Assembly: GCA_905178155.1 (NCBI GenBank)
Contig: CAJINV010000002.1
Span: 820,422-884,421, forward strand
Length of the DNA stretch: 64,000 nucleotides
DNA from: Amoebophrya sp. A120
Taxonomy: Eukaryota; Sar; Dinophyceae; Syndiniales; Amoebophryaceae
Reading direction: 5' to 3'
Shown here: piece after piece, positions 9,954 to 21,000 of the stretch
Layout of the letters: each line of letters starts with the position of its first letter
Position numbering within the stretch: the stretch's first letter is position 1
Made by a program: the position numbers and the translations under genes
The notes under the pieces: generated by a model
Databases searched by the model: none
Seen by the model: only the letters and a program-made list of their open reading frames with translations
What the model was told of the DNA's origin: nothing

Positions 9954-12900
9954 TCACATGCTCTGCTGCATTTTCCCACCGCCCACTGCATCATTACTAG
10001 AGGCACCAAGCCCCAATCCGCTGTCCCCCACCAGCACCGGATTTTGTTGGTTACACAGCACCTTGTACGGGTTCAAGATCATGTTGGGGTCCATACACTT
10101 CTTGATTTCGTACATCAGCTCAATCGCCTCCTTCGACTTGCTGTAATGTATCACATCCGTTTTCGCCGACCCGATTCCGTGCTCCGCGGAGATGCTACCG
10201 TTCAAATCCTTCACTAGCTGCCACAAGAACGGTTCGTAGTTCTTTATCATCTTCTCCTCCAACTCCACCGGTGCTGCGGCATTCGTCGTCAAGTTCAAAT
10301 GTAGGTTTCCATCCCCTATGTGTCCGTACCCAACGACGTTGGAGATGAAATCGGGGTCTTTGTCGAAGAGTTTTGTTAAAAAAGTCCTGCTTTCCTCCAC
10401 GAGCAGGTACAGTTTGTCGATCTCGGGTAGAGTCACGTCGTAAGCGAAAAGTTTTGAACCAGAATCGACTTTCGTCTTTGCTTTCAACATCGCTTCTGGG
10501 ATGTCTTCCCGAAATCGCCAGAACTCCGCGTACTGTTTCAAGTCGGAGGCGATGGACCCAGACTCTAACTCATGTTTCTCGATATGCATTGCAAAAGTGG
10601 TGATACCGTACCAAGGACGAATTGCATCACAAATTTTATTTTCAAAAACAAAAACTTCGCAATTTGTCATGCTAGAGGAGGTAGAAAGTTAGGTTTGTCA
10701 TGCACGACTACGTGCCTACGAATACGGTACTGTTGCATTCCATAGTCGAGAAACTGAAACAACTTCTCGCTGTCGTGCTCCGCATTGGACCCAGAAGTTT
10801 CGACCAGAACGCCGAACTTCGGCTTTCCGTTTCCCTCCGGCAGTAAAAACTCCGGTATGGCGGGCAGGTCCGGCAAATTCTTGCTCAAATTCTCCGTGCA
10901 TTCCGCATCCCAGAATTCGTACGCGGAGAGGATCTCGCCGAGCTCCGAGCGGGCTTTTTGGAAAAGCGAAACGACGTCGTCGTAGTTGTCGACGGAGAGG
11001 AGAAGGACGTGCTTGGCGTTACATTTTGGCGGGCTGGATACAGATATTTGTTTGATTGTGGTGGAATGTGTTTGAGAAAGGGAATGAATCAAAACTTTAC
11101 TAGAAAATTGTTAAACTGCATCACAAAACTCGCTTTTTTGCGTGAGGGCTACAGCAGATAGCCTTCGGACGCCTCGGATTTTTTTCATAAAAAAAAAGCA
11201 GAAACACAAATTTTGACATAAAGTTCGATATTCCAAATGTTGAAGCGGCCCAACGAAAAACATACTCATCAATACCACATCACCGCCGCTTTCGTGATCA
11301 CACCCAACACCCCCTCCGACCCGATCATCAACTATGGATTGCAAAAGTATCGCATTCCCCCCAATCGCAGTCATGGGAAAAAAATCTCTTTTCCGAAGCT
11401 AAATCAGCAACACAAATTCTTCTTCTTGCAGCATCCAATCACATTTGTATTGCAAGCAGTCCTAAAAATGCGATACAACTTTTCCCATTCATACCAGCTG
11501 TTTCAAATCAATTCCCGTGTTGTCCTTTTTGTTCCGGGACAGAACATCCACTACTTCTCCGTTCGCCTTCACAAATTCCAAACCCAGTACCGACCCGTGC
11601 AAATTTCCGTACCGCAACACCCGCAGTCCCCCCGCGTTCGTCGCGATATTGCCGCCAATTTGACAGTATGAATTGCAAAAGTATCGTACTCGTAGTTTTG
11701 CAATACAAATTAGCTCAGCATTACAAATGGACTTTGTCATGCGGTTACAGCTTAAGAAAGGGATTACTATTTAAGCTGCCGCAAACCAGAACTTTTGAAG
11801 CTTTTGGGTGTGTTCTGGGGTAGGCAAAGTGGGTCCGTAGCATCGTGATTTGTAATTTGCAGGCCACACCCCGAACACACCCCGGACACACCCCAGACAC
11901 ACCCCAGACAGACCCCCGACACACCCCCCCGACAAGAACTGCTGAAGCTTTGGGGTGTGTTCTGGGGTATGCAAAGTGGCTGCGTAGCATCGTNNNNNNN
12001 NNNNNNNNNNNNNNNNNNNNNNNNNNNNNNNNNNNNNNNNNNNNNNNNNNNNNNNNNNNNNNNNNNNNNNNNNNNNNNNNNNNNNNNNNNNNNNNNNNNN
12101 NNNNNNNNNNNNNNNNNNNNNNNNNNNNNNNNNNNNNNNNNNNNNNNNNNNNNNNNNNNNNNNNNNNNNNNNNNNNNNNNNNNNNNNNNNNNNNNNNNNN
12201 NNNNNNNNNNNNNNNNNNNNNNNNNNNNNNNNNNNNNNNNNNNNNNNNNNNNNNNNNNNNNNNNNNNNNNNNNNNNNNNNNNNNNNNNNNNNNNNNNNNN
12301 NNNNNNNNNNNNNNNNNNNNNNNNNNNNNNNNNNNNNNNNNNNNNNNNNNNNNNNNNNNNNNNNNNNNNNNNNNNNNNNNNNNNNNNNNNNNNNNNNNNN
12401 NNNNNNNNNNNNNNNNNNNNNNNNNNNNNNNNNNNNNNNNNNNNNNNNNNNNNNNNNNNNNNNNNNNNNNNNNNNNNNNNNNNNNNNNNNNNNNNNNNNN
12501 NNNNNNNNNNNNNNNNNNNNNNNNNGCCCAGGGGCAAAAGCCCTAGGTCAGCGCGGGGACTCGGTCCCCGCGTCATGACCTAGGGGCCAGCTGCTGCGGG
12601 CGCTTCGTTCCCGGAAACTAACCACACGGCCCAGGGGCAAAAGCCCTAGGTCAGCGCGGGGACTCGGTCCCCGCGTCATGACCAAGGGGCCAGCTTTTGG
12701 CGCTTCCCGGAAGCTAACCGCATGGCCGAGGGGTAGAAGCCCTAGGTCGGCGCGGGGACTCGGTCCCCGCGTCATGACCTAGGGGCCAGCTTTGGGCGTT
12801 TCCCGGATGGAAACGAATCGCATGGCCCAGGGGCAAAAGCCCTAGGTCAGCGCGGGGACTCGGTCCCCGCGTCATGACCTAGGGGCCAGCTGTTGTGGGC

Positions 12901-14683
12901 GCTTGCTTCCCGGAAACTAACCACACGGCCCAGGGGCAAAAGCCCTAGGTCAGCGCGGGGATTCGGTCCCCGCGTCATGACCAAGGGGCCACCCAGCTGC
13001 TGGCGCTTCCCGGAAACTAACCGCACGGCCCAGGGGCAGAAGCCCTAGGTCAGCGCGGGGACTCGGTCCCCGCGTCATGACCTAGGGGCCAGCTACAGAC
13101 GCGGCGCCGGTGCTATTGGCACCCGGCCCGGCGCCAGCTTCTTCCTTTCTTTTCTCTTTGTTTCATTGTTCGCGGTGGGCCAGCGGATCTAGTGTGGGCA
13201 AGCTGAGGAGCTCCGTCCGTAAGTCTGTCGCGGATCAGGGAGCGCAGGACAAACAGAGGCACCGAGCTGCAGGGGCCTGCCCGCCCTGTGCCAGCCACCA
13301 CAACCCCCCCCCGAACTCGTCCCAGACAAATGCCGGAAGGTCGCCGCACGGGGACTCTGTCCCCGTGCTCGGACCTTGTTTGTAATGCACAAATGCAATC
13401 ACTACGAGTACGATACTTTTGCACAGGATAGACAGGAACCCTTGGCACCCAGGTCGAGTGGGAAAATCAAGTTGTAATCGTTTTCCAGTTATCAAATGCA
13501 AAAATGCTTGCGTCTGGAAGAGTGGAAGATTTGTCATGCAGGTTTTCCATGACCCATGAGACGTGGAATGCAGAGCGTAGCATGACAGATTCTGTGAGGT
13601 GTCTATCATGCCTATTCTGCATGAGAAAGTCCCTCTCAGTTTGGTCGAAAGTGGGCAGCTTTATTTGGTAAGCATGCAACACAGATTTTTGCATGATTCT
13701 GATTTAGCATGACAAGTTCCAGACCCAAACATTTTTGCAATTCATACCAGTGTCGTGTTCACCTGCTCCAAAATCGCCCCGGCTTCGAAAATCCCAACTC
13801 CCGCTTTCTCGTCGATCGAGACAATTTTGTTCATGAGTTCTAGCGAGAGAATAATCTCGTCGAACACGGGAATAGCGCCGCCGACCAAACCCGTGTTGCC
13901 GCCTTGGGGAGTTACCGCGAGCTTCCGGTCGTTGCAGTATTTCAGGATTTTGGAAACCTCTTCGGTGGATCGGGGACGCAGGGCAAGCTCGGATTTACCT
14001 GCGGTGTATTGTGATTGCTTTGTTGGTGTTCAGTATCAATTCATTGCTTCGGAGAAAATTTTTGCTTGTCATGCCGTGCGGTATAACTTTATACTCGATG
14101 GTGCCACAAGACTACTTTTTTCAACGCAGCACACGACCATGCAGCATAGCACTATGCACGGCGGCGCACTGACATTATCATTATTTGCGTTCACAACTAG
14201 CACTAGGTGCGTCGAACAAACAAAATCAATACCCTTCATTAGTTTTAGCCAGTCGATGTTGTATCGGTCCATGTCTCCCTGATGAATATGCTCTGCAAAA
14301 GTATCGTATTCGTAGTAATCGCAGTCATGCAATACAAATCTAGTCATCAAGGTCAATCCGCATTACAAATTGCATTTGTAAATGTAATGCTGAGCCAGTT
14401 TGTAATGCAATTTCTACTAAGTAGTACGACACTTTTGCAATGCATAATGCACCGTGGTAACCGATTTGAAATAATCCACATCCGCGGGCTCCAATTTCGA
14501 GAAATGGTTCAAGCGGTTGACCTGCTGTGCGCTGCTCAGGGCGAAGAACCGCTTTTGGGTACTAGAGGTATGTGTTCGGAAAGCAGAATTTGTCGTGCAA
14601 CACTGGCGTGCCAGTACCCTGGGTCCACGGGAGGAGCAGGACTTGCTCGCAGCGGAAGTTAGGACGGCGGTTGGAGCGGCCAT
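9954..14683 (-). CDS. D2HGDH: D-2-hydroxyglutarate dehydrogenase, mitochondrial, FAD-linked
   Basis: This enzyme oxidises D-2-hydroxyglutarate to 2-oxoglutarate with FAD, passing electrons on in mitochondria. Eight exons: about 14445-14683, 14233-14288, 13748-13998, 13431-13488, 11498-11665, 11276-11333, 11034 down to 10744, and 10582-9954; about 580 residues. The N terminus is rich in Ala, Ser and Arg without acidic residues, like a transit peptide. FAD-binding type-4 motifs follow: [48 protein letters not shown] / [14 protein letters not shown]. The C-terminal domain has [16 protein letters not shown], then [16 protein letters not shown] and [13 protein letters not shown], and ends MILNPYKVL plus a Gly-rich tail. 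These match the family closely, so the call is firm. Two introns are ordinary GT-AG (13999-14232 and 11034-11275); five are family A or B introners, one hugely expanded by satellites and an assembly gap. Confidence 0.95.
10582..10743 (-). mobile_element. Introner element, family B, reverse
   Basis: Diverged termini GCATTGCAAAAGTGGTGATA and ACGGTACTGTTGCATTCC. The right 63 bases, with the neighbouring exon, are also present in the copy at 43233-43587. Confidence 0.75.
11034..11275 (-). other. Ordinary GT-AG intron of D2HGDH
   Basis: On the coding strand it starts GTATTGATGAG and ends TATCTGTATCCAG. Splicing yields AAVMCPPKCNAK, as expected for the family. No inverted termini are seen. It contains a TTTTGTGATGC motif. 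Confidence 0.85.
11334..11497 (+). mobile_element. Introner element, family B, forward
   Basis: Termini TTGCAAAAGTATCGCATTCC and AAATGCGATACAACTTTTCC. Removal joins DLKQL to MIGSEGVLG, restoring the conserved family motif. Confidence 0.85.
11790..11993. repeat. Tandem repeat with an 11-base (GACACACCCCA) core
   Basis: GAAGCTTTTGGGTGTGTTCT and its near-copy recur about 145 bases apart (near 11796 and 11943). Between them are about six 11-base units such as GACACACCCCA. The array runs into the gap. Confidence 0.8.
11994..12525. other. Assembly gap of 532 Ns
   Basis: A run of N inside a tandem-repeat region. The true length and content are unknown. Confidence 0.99.
12526..13093. repeat. Hairpin minisatellite, six units of about 100 bases
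   Basis: Unit starts are near 12526, 12629, 12725, 12825, 12928 and 13028, spacing 96-103. Each unit contains the perfect palindrome CGCGGGGAC-TCG-GTCCCCGCG inside a longer one bounded by CCCTAGGTCA and TGACCTAGGG. Spacers between hairpins vary more than the hairpins do. A related hairpin (CACGGGGACTCTGTCCCCGTG) lies near 13350. Confidence 0.9.
13489..13747 (+). mobile_element. Introner element, family A1
   Basis: Termini ATCAAATGCAAAAATGCTTG and CAAACATTTTTGCAATTCAT. The direct repeat ACTG is at both coding-strand edges, and removal gives NTTLENDYN. The interior is shared with 19649, 21214 and 23851. Confidence 0.85.
13999..14232 (-). other. Ordinary GT-AG intron of D2HGDH
   Basis: On the coding strand it starts GTATTGATTTTG and ends ACACCGCAG. 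Joining gives [15 protein letters not shown], matching the family. It has no inverted termini. Confidence 0.85.
14289..14444 (+). mobile_element. Introner element, family B, forward
   Basis: Termini CTGCAAAAGTATCGTATTCG and GTACGACACTTTTGCAATGC. First intron of D2HGDH, just after the transit-peptide exon. Confidence 0.85.
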
Positions 14684-15149
14684 CTTTGATTGTTAGTGAG
14701 TTGATGGAAAGGGGTTTTTTGAAACTAATTTTGGCACAGGTTATTGTTGAAGAGGTTAAAATACAGGTTGAGGTTTGATTTTCATTTTGGTTTACACTAC
14801 TTGAAGTTGTATGTAACCCCGCCGCGAGGCAGCACTAGGGGGCTATAATTTGTTAATGAGATGCTGGGTCCTGAAAATCATGACAAGAGCTTAAGACTTT
14901 TCATAGCCTTTATTTCTACTTCTTCGTAACGTGAAACATGGATTGCGCTCTCTCGCTTAGCTTTGTCACTGCGCACTCACACTCTCATCTTCGCTCTTCA
15001 AATTTTCTTTTGCGCTATGCTTCTGTTTAATCCTGCGCCACCGTCGCTCGAGCTCCTAGAAGAAGATAAACAAGCCAAAAACCTCGCCACGAGATTAGAA
15101 CACCACGCCACCCTTACTTTTTATTTTTTCCACACACCGAAGTGAGCGC
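14684..15149. other. Upstream region of D2HGDH
   Basis: AT-rich non-coding DNA. No coding frame or recognisable promoter element. Confidence 0.5.
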
Positions 15150-17060
15150 GCCATGTCTGCATGTTTCATTCCTGTGCCCACGATGAATGTTCGACGCACG
15201 AGCGAGGCAGGAGCGGCGGGCCCCGCCAATTCCATCGCGCGCGCCAGCAATCGAGCGGCAAAGCCAACCTGCAGCCACCCCACGACAGCCAAGCAACAAC
15301 AACAGGCAGCGCGGCCTCTCCCCGATCCGCCGGTCTCTGCTGCGCATGCGGGTGGTGCAAAGAATCCGGCCGGGCAATGAAATCACTGAACTGGGCGGGG
15401 CCGGTCCTGGGCCCATCAAGGGCGCGCCCGGCAGGCAGGCAGGGGGCGGGGCAACAGGCGGAACACCAACACGCCCACGCACCCCGCCCACAGACACTTG
15501 CCCCAGCAAGCCACCCAGCCGGCGCGGGCCGGCGCGGGCACTTGGGGGCCTGTCCCTTTGCTTTGGTGGGTGCACAACGAAACAGGGGGCGCGTGAGCTG
15601 CAGGCGTTTCTTTCGGAGGGCGGAGATGAGAACCCGCGCCCCCGGGCTCGCCCAGTTGCTCCCCTCCACAAACCGGCAGGCCGGCGCCCGAATTCCATCG
15701 AGCAAAATTCGGGGAACGGTATCCGGGCAGGACACTGCCCCCCCCCGGCCGGCACCACCAGCTCGGCCCGTGCCATGCTTCTGCACCAGAAGCAGAAAAG
15801 CGCCGCGCGCGCGCGTGGCTTCCGGCGGTAAACGCCCTGCACAAGAGTCGCTCCCGTGTAGCCATACACCAAAGCGCGCGGCCGCTATCTTGCTGAAGGT
15901 TGGCCATTGGTTGACGCGCAGCCGCGCGTTAGTTTTTGCTTGGACAAGCTAGGGCTCGCTTCACATCGACGTCATTCATGATTAAGATAAAACTCCATAG
16001 CTGTCTGATGCTGGCAAACTAGTACGTACTGGTCAACACCCTCGTCACAGGCTGCATTCGCGTCGCTCTCGCTCTTGAGATCGGAGATTATTCACTCCAT
16101 CTCACGTATGGCTTGCTCAGCCTCAGATGCCAACACTGCACGCTCCCGCTCGAATTTGGAAAAAATGCCCGGGTGGCTCAACGAACCAAACCCAATCCTG
16201 GGTCAACCAAAACTAATCACTTCTCTCCAGAACATGAAGGAAACTGCCACACCAGCTCCAGCACCGCCCAAAGCCGTCTGCGCGGCACTAAGCGTTCTTC
16301 AAATAGATGACGACCGACATACCCGGCGCCGATGTGAAAATCATCTTCGTCTGAATTTTTCTCACGATAAACGGGGCGACGGCCAGTCCCCATCTGAGGA
16401 TCGCCGGCGGGCCACACCCGACCGACGGCGCCGCCGACGATGCATCCCCACCGCGGGCGCGCAAAGCAGCTTCCCTGGGGCAGTGGAAATACGCCCCGCA
16501 AATAGGGCATAACGCGCTGGCACTGGAGCTGCGAGCCCAATAGCCGGGGGCCCGCGGCGGGAAAGTATTCACGCAAAAACAGAAGGTCCTCACGAGCCCA
16601 ATAGCCGGGCGGCGCGCGCGGCGGCGCGGGCGTCGTCTCATTCCGGCGGGCGAGCGGCACATGGCAGACGCCGAGGCAAGAAGCGGCCCACCGCCGGGCC
16701 TAGCACTTTGCGCTTGGAAACAAACGGGCCCCGGCCGCCCGGAACGAGCTCGCGACCCCGGGCCGCACCTGCCCAACAACAAGGGGGCGAAAGCCTGGCC
16801 GGCAACGCGTCGCGCTTTCCCTCTTTTGGTCGGCGTGAACGCGGGTCCCAATTTTTATCGTGTTCTTGTGGCGCCGCAGGCATTCTGGAATTGCTCTGCT
16901 GGCGATATGGTCGCCCGGAGCGCGCCCGGCCCATTCCCCCGCGAGGCCGCTGCCGCTTCACCGCCCATAAACAATACACAGACAGGGACTACAGCACAGC
17001 CATAAGTAGCGGCCACCTTCCTTCGGACCACCTCGGGAGCAGTGGCGCAAAGTTGTCTGC
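15150..17060. repeat. GC-rich non-coding island, two blocks
   Basis: GC-rich blocks at about 15180-15860 and 16360-17050 with a CT-rich interval between. Open frames are stop-poor on all strands and have no domain. The two-block layout is the same as at 7.7-9.9 kb. Confidence 0.5.
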
Positions 17061-18004
17061 GGACAGAATGCCCTAGCTGCTCCACTAAACTGCTACGAAT
17101 ACAGTTGGAAACGCTGCTCACAAGCTGCGCTGTCCTTTAGGCCACCTCCGCGAGCGACGAGGAAATCGCGGTACGGAGGAATAAATGTCGCAACTCGTCG
17201 ACGGTGCGTGGTGGTAGTACAAGGCACAACAGATAACGTTTTGCTCTCGCGCAACCAGAAGTGAAGCTGCACTCTGCTTAATCTGCGCTCATCTCGCTCA
17301 CCCAAACTTTAGCGCGCGTTCTCTATTGCGTCTTGACTGGTGTCGTGTCGTTGCTACTCACCTCTCTAAGCCTTCGTAAAGTCGGAACATGAAGGAGCTT
17401 CAGCAATCGGCCCCGATGCAGCAAAATAGTTAAAAATCAAAATAATTCGTTCCTGCCGTATTTCCCGTTGACTGCATTATCTGCGTCGGTTAAAAAGACT
17501 GCACTGTCTCATGCCGCAAATTGTACAGGCTCATTCTCAGGTTTCTATCGCGTCTTGGATTGTACAGTGTGAAAAAATTCATTTTGCTCTGTAAATTCAT
17601 TCTTGGAATGCTTGATGCTATGGTTGTGTTTCTCCACCTTTTGTACAGTCGAAATGGAAGTTTCGGTTGATGCTATATTCTTATGCGCTTGTTGTTATTC
17701 CAGTATTTGAGTTTGTTGTATTATTTCAATTTCGGATAATCTTGCTTTCGCATTCTTGTTGCAATTGGCTATTCCATCTGGTGACTAAGACAAATTTTTC
17801 AAGTGTGTTCTCAAAGACTAAGATAAAGGTGATTCCTGTGTACGGAAAGGAAAAGGTATCAGCGCGTGTCAAAAAAAAGTAGTTGATCACCAGGCAGCTG
17901 CAGCTCGCTTCTTCTCACCCCGCGAAAACCCCGCCAACATCATCAAAACAATTTTGCTACACTTATATTGATTTTCCAATCCTAAAGAACTTTCCACTCT
18001 CCTA
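17061..18004. other. Intergenic, AT-rich, nothing seen
   Basis: AT-rich spacer downstream of the giant membrane protein gene. A short open frame on the plus strand at 17667-17882 has no support. Confidence 0.5.
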
Positions 18005-21000
18005 CTACACCTGATCCTCCTGTTCCGTAGTTTCTTCCTCCACATACGCATCTTCCGTACTCCCGTAAGCCGGCACCTCCATTTTCAGCCGATACCACTC
18101 CGGTATCCAATGTAAACACGTCCCCACCGCAGAGTTGTCATGCAAATCTGCATGCTGAAAATGTTTCTCACGCGGCGACGCATGAGAAGCATTTTCCAGT
18201 GGTGTTTTGATATTTCTGATGCTTGCATCAGCATCATGTGCAAGATCTGCGATGCTGCTGCACTAGCTAAAGACGACTACATTGCAAAATCAAATTTGTG
18301 ATACGCAACGACCAAAGCCTTTTGATTTGTCTAGCAGATTTCCCATCTTGACTTTCGGGTGGAGACGTTTTTACACGGGATATCCGCTTCCGCTTGGTCC
18401 GTCGCCATTAACACCATCCCGAGGTAAACCACCTCCAAAATCGCCACCCAGTACCGGAGTTTCAACAAAAAGTTGTAAATCGTGACCGACTTCGACACTA
18501 TCCTCCCCGTTATCCCGAGTGCGATAAAAGCGACGATCGCGCCGATGAAGAGGAGTTTCCGTCGGAATCTGTGGCAAATCCCAGCCCGGTAGTGAAGTTT
18601 CTCGTGTGCTTCGTCGAGGTCAAAGGCTGGGTTGGGATTTTGTGTAGTAGTTTCTCCCGCCCCAGTGATTTCTCCTTCTGCTCCGGCATTCAATCCCGCC
18701 TCCAAATCCCTTTCCTCTTTTTCCAACCGTTTTTCTTCCAAAAACGCATCCGTTTCCGTTGCTGGTTTCTTATTCGCGTTCTCCGCGTGCTTCATCAACT
18801 CTCTCGGCGCCAACAATTTCGTATCCTCGGGTGATCTACCGAAATAGGAGAACCACTGTGCTTTTGTCATGGTGTCGCCGATATCAAATGCAAATATGTC
18901 TGGGTCTCATCTGGAAGAGTGCAAGTTTGTTACGCTTGTCTGGCATGAGTCTTAAATCTGTGATGCAGGAGCAGGAAAAGGGCCTCTTGCCTGGCATGCA
19001 AAAACGCAGTTTGTCATGCGAAAAACGAAACACACAGATGCGCAAAAACTTGTCATGCTGGGCTGCATATGGCAGTGCGCGCACAATTCGTAGATTTGCA
19101 TCACAAGTTTCCAGACCCAGACATATTTGCATTTGATACCCGAAGAAACAGGTGTGGGAGCTCTCTTCCTCCACCCACTGATACAATTTTTCATCCCACT
19201 TCATTTTCTTCCCCGCGGCACGCCCGAAAAGTTGCGCAGAAAGCTCGACGGCAAATGGGATGATGACGAAGAATGTAAGGAGGATACCGGCGACGGGGAA
19301 CTGATATTAGCGGTGTTTTTCTTTTTCAAATGCGTTGACAAGCATGACAGATTCATCAGATTTGCGCTCTATGCATGACAAACTCAAACAAAAGCAATCA
19401 GGAAATACGAATATCGGCCTCGCGAAGTTGAAGAGCAAGTGCTGGAACTGGCACATTGCCACTGTCCCCGAGTTGAACATCGCTTCCTTCGGCGTGGCCA
19501 GCCGGCACCCGTCTGGGTAAAATTGGTTCACCTTGTCGTACGGCTCACAGGAACAAGCGGTTTCCAAGTTGAAAATGTAGGGGGAAGTTAGAATCGACAC
19601 TATCACCACGTACGCCGCAAAGGGGATCATCGCGACTTCGACGTGTTTATGCAATGGAAATATGTTTGGGTCTGGAAGGTTAGGAGACTTGTCATGCAGA
19701 TTTTCCATGACGCGTGAGGTCTGTCATACATGACCCAGCATGACAGGTTCTGTCCGACCACTATCATGCCTCGTCTGCATGAGACACTCACTCTCAGCTT
19801 GGTCGAAAGTGGACAGCTTCTGGTAATCTTGCAGCACAGATTTGCGCACTATCCAGAATTACCATGACAAGTTGCATTCTTCCAGACCCAGACATATTTG
19901 CAATGTATAGTGTTTTGTGCTGTTCCGGTAGGGTTGGTTGTTGTAGAACGCGTCCGCGTACATGAAACCGACGCTTGTTAGAGGAAAGAGGAGGTTGGGA
20001 ACTAAGTGAAAGTCGTACCTGATAGATGTGGAAGAGAGACTTCGGTGGTTTCAATTTGTCATGCACTCTTTCACAGAAAAAATTGTCTTCTCATGCAACA
20101 AACACACAACTAACAGAAGCACAACTAAGTACGTGCTCCCCAGTCCGAGAACCAAACCGGCGATCTCCGTCAACAGCAGAACCATCGGCAACGGCAACAC
20201 CAACGTGTACAGTAACTGCGCTTGTTTCGCAATGTCCGGCGCGGGCTCCTGCAAAACGCTCGCTGGTATCTTCCCGATCTCCTCGTGATGGGTGTGTAAC
20301 AATTGTCTCCTCCCCGGGGTCATGTGTGCTCGGAGAACTGTCTGGTCGTAATGGTCGGACACCATCCTTTGGTCGTAGGTTATTGGATGGGGATTCAACC
20401 CCGGTAATCCCGGATTGAACACGTGTCCCTCTTCATCGTGTTTCAACTCTGATGGTTTTTTCTTCTTGAGTTTTCTCTCTCTTTTCATCGGGAGAGCTTG
20501 TTTAGTATCGGGTTCTAACAGTTGCTGTTGCTCCTCTGGCGCGTTATTTTCGTCTTCAAAGTCATCGTCTTCCTCAATGTCGATTTCCGCATCATTACCC
20601 GCTGCTTCGCCCTCTCCTTCGATGTAATTATCTGGCGGACCAATATTTCTATCACCGTATGCAGCTGCTGCATCATCGTCGTCACCCCCTTCGATGAAGT
20701 CCTCTTCTTCTAAAACCGTGTCGTCCACTGCAGCGGACTCCCCTTCCCCCTCCAGCACAGCTGGCCCTGCTGTTGCAGTAGTAGTTCTCACAGGTAAAGC
20801 GACCCCGTTGATCTGGGGTAAATCCAAACCGTTTTGCTTCACGACGTTGTCGAAGAGGAAAAGTTCTTGCTCCTGTTCGGGGAACGAAGCTTTTGTTTTG
20901 GATCGTTCATCGGGGACGACTGATGCGCCGTCGACAAAGTTCTGCTGTTGTTCTTCACCATCCTCATCTTGTTCCCCATTGTCCTCGTCGTCCTCAAAGG

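Larger units (their letters stand above)
11666..13430 (-). mobile_element. Expanded family B introner carrying satellites and a gap
   Basis: The left terminus TTGCAAAAGTATCGTACTCG and right terminus CGAGTACGATACTTTTGCAC are ordinary family B ends, but they are about 1.76 kb apart instead of about 150 bases. Inside are a roughly 145-base repeat, 532 Ns, six copies of a 100-base hairpin satellite and a GC-rich tail. The direct repeat CTGTC lies at the two exon edges, and removal joins LGAKGSC to [12 protein letters not shown]. Confidence 0.8.

Noticed and set aside
12526-13093. CRISPR-like regular repeats
   Set aside because: Units are about 100 bases with palindromes and related spacers, inside an intron of a eukaryotic gene, with no cas genes.
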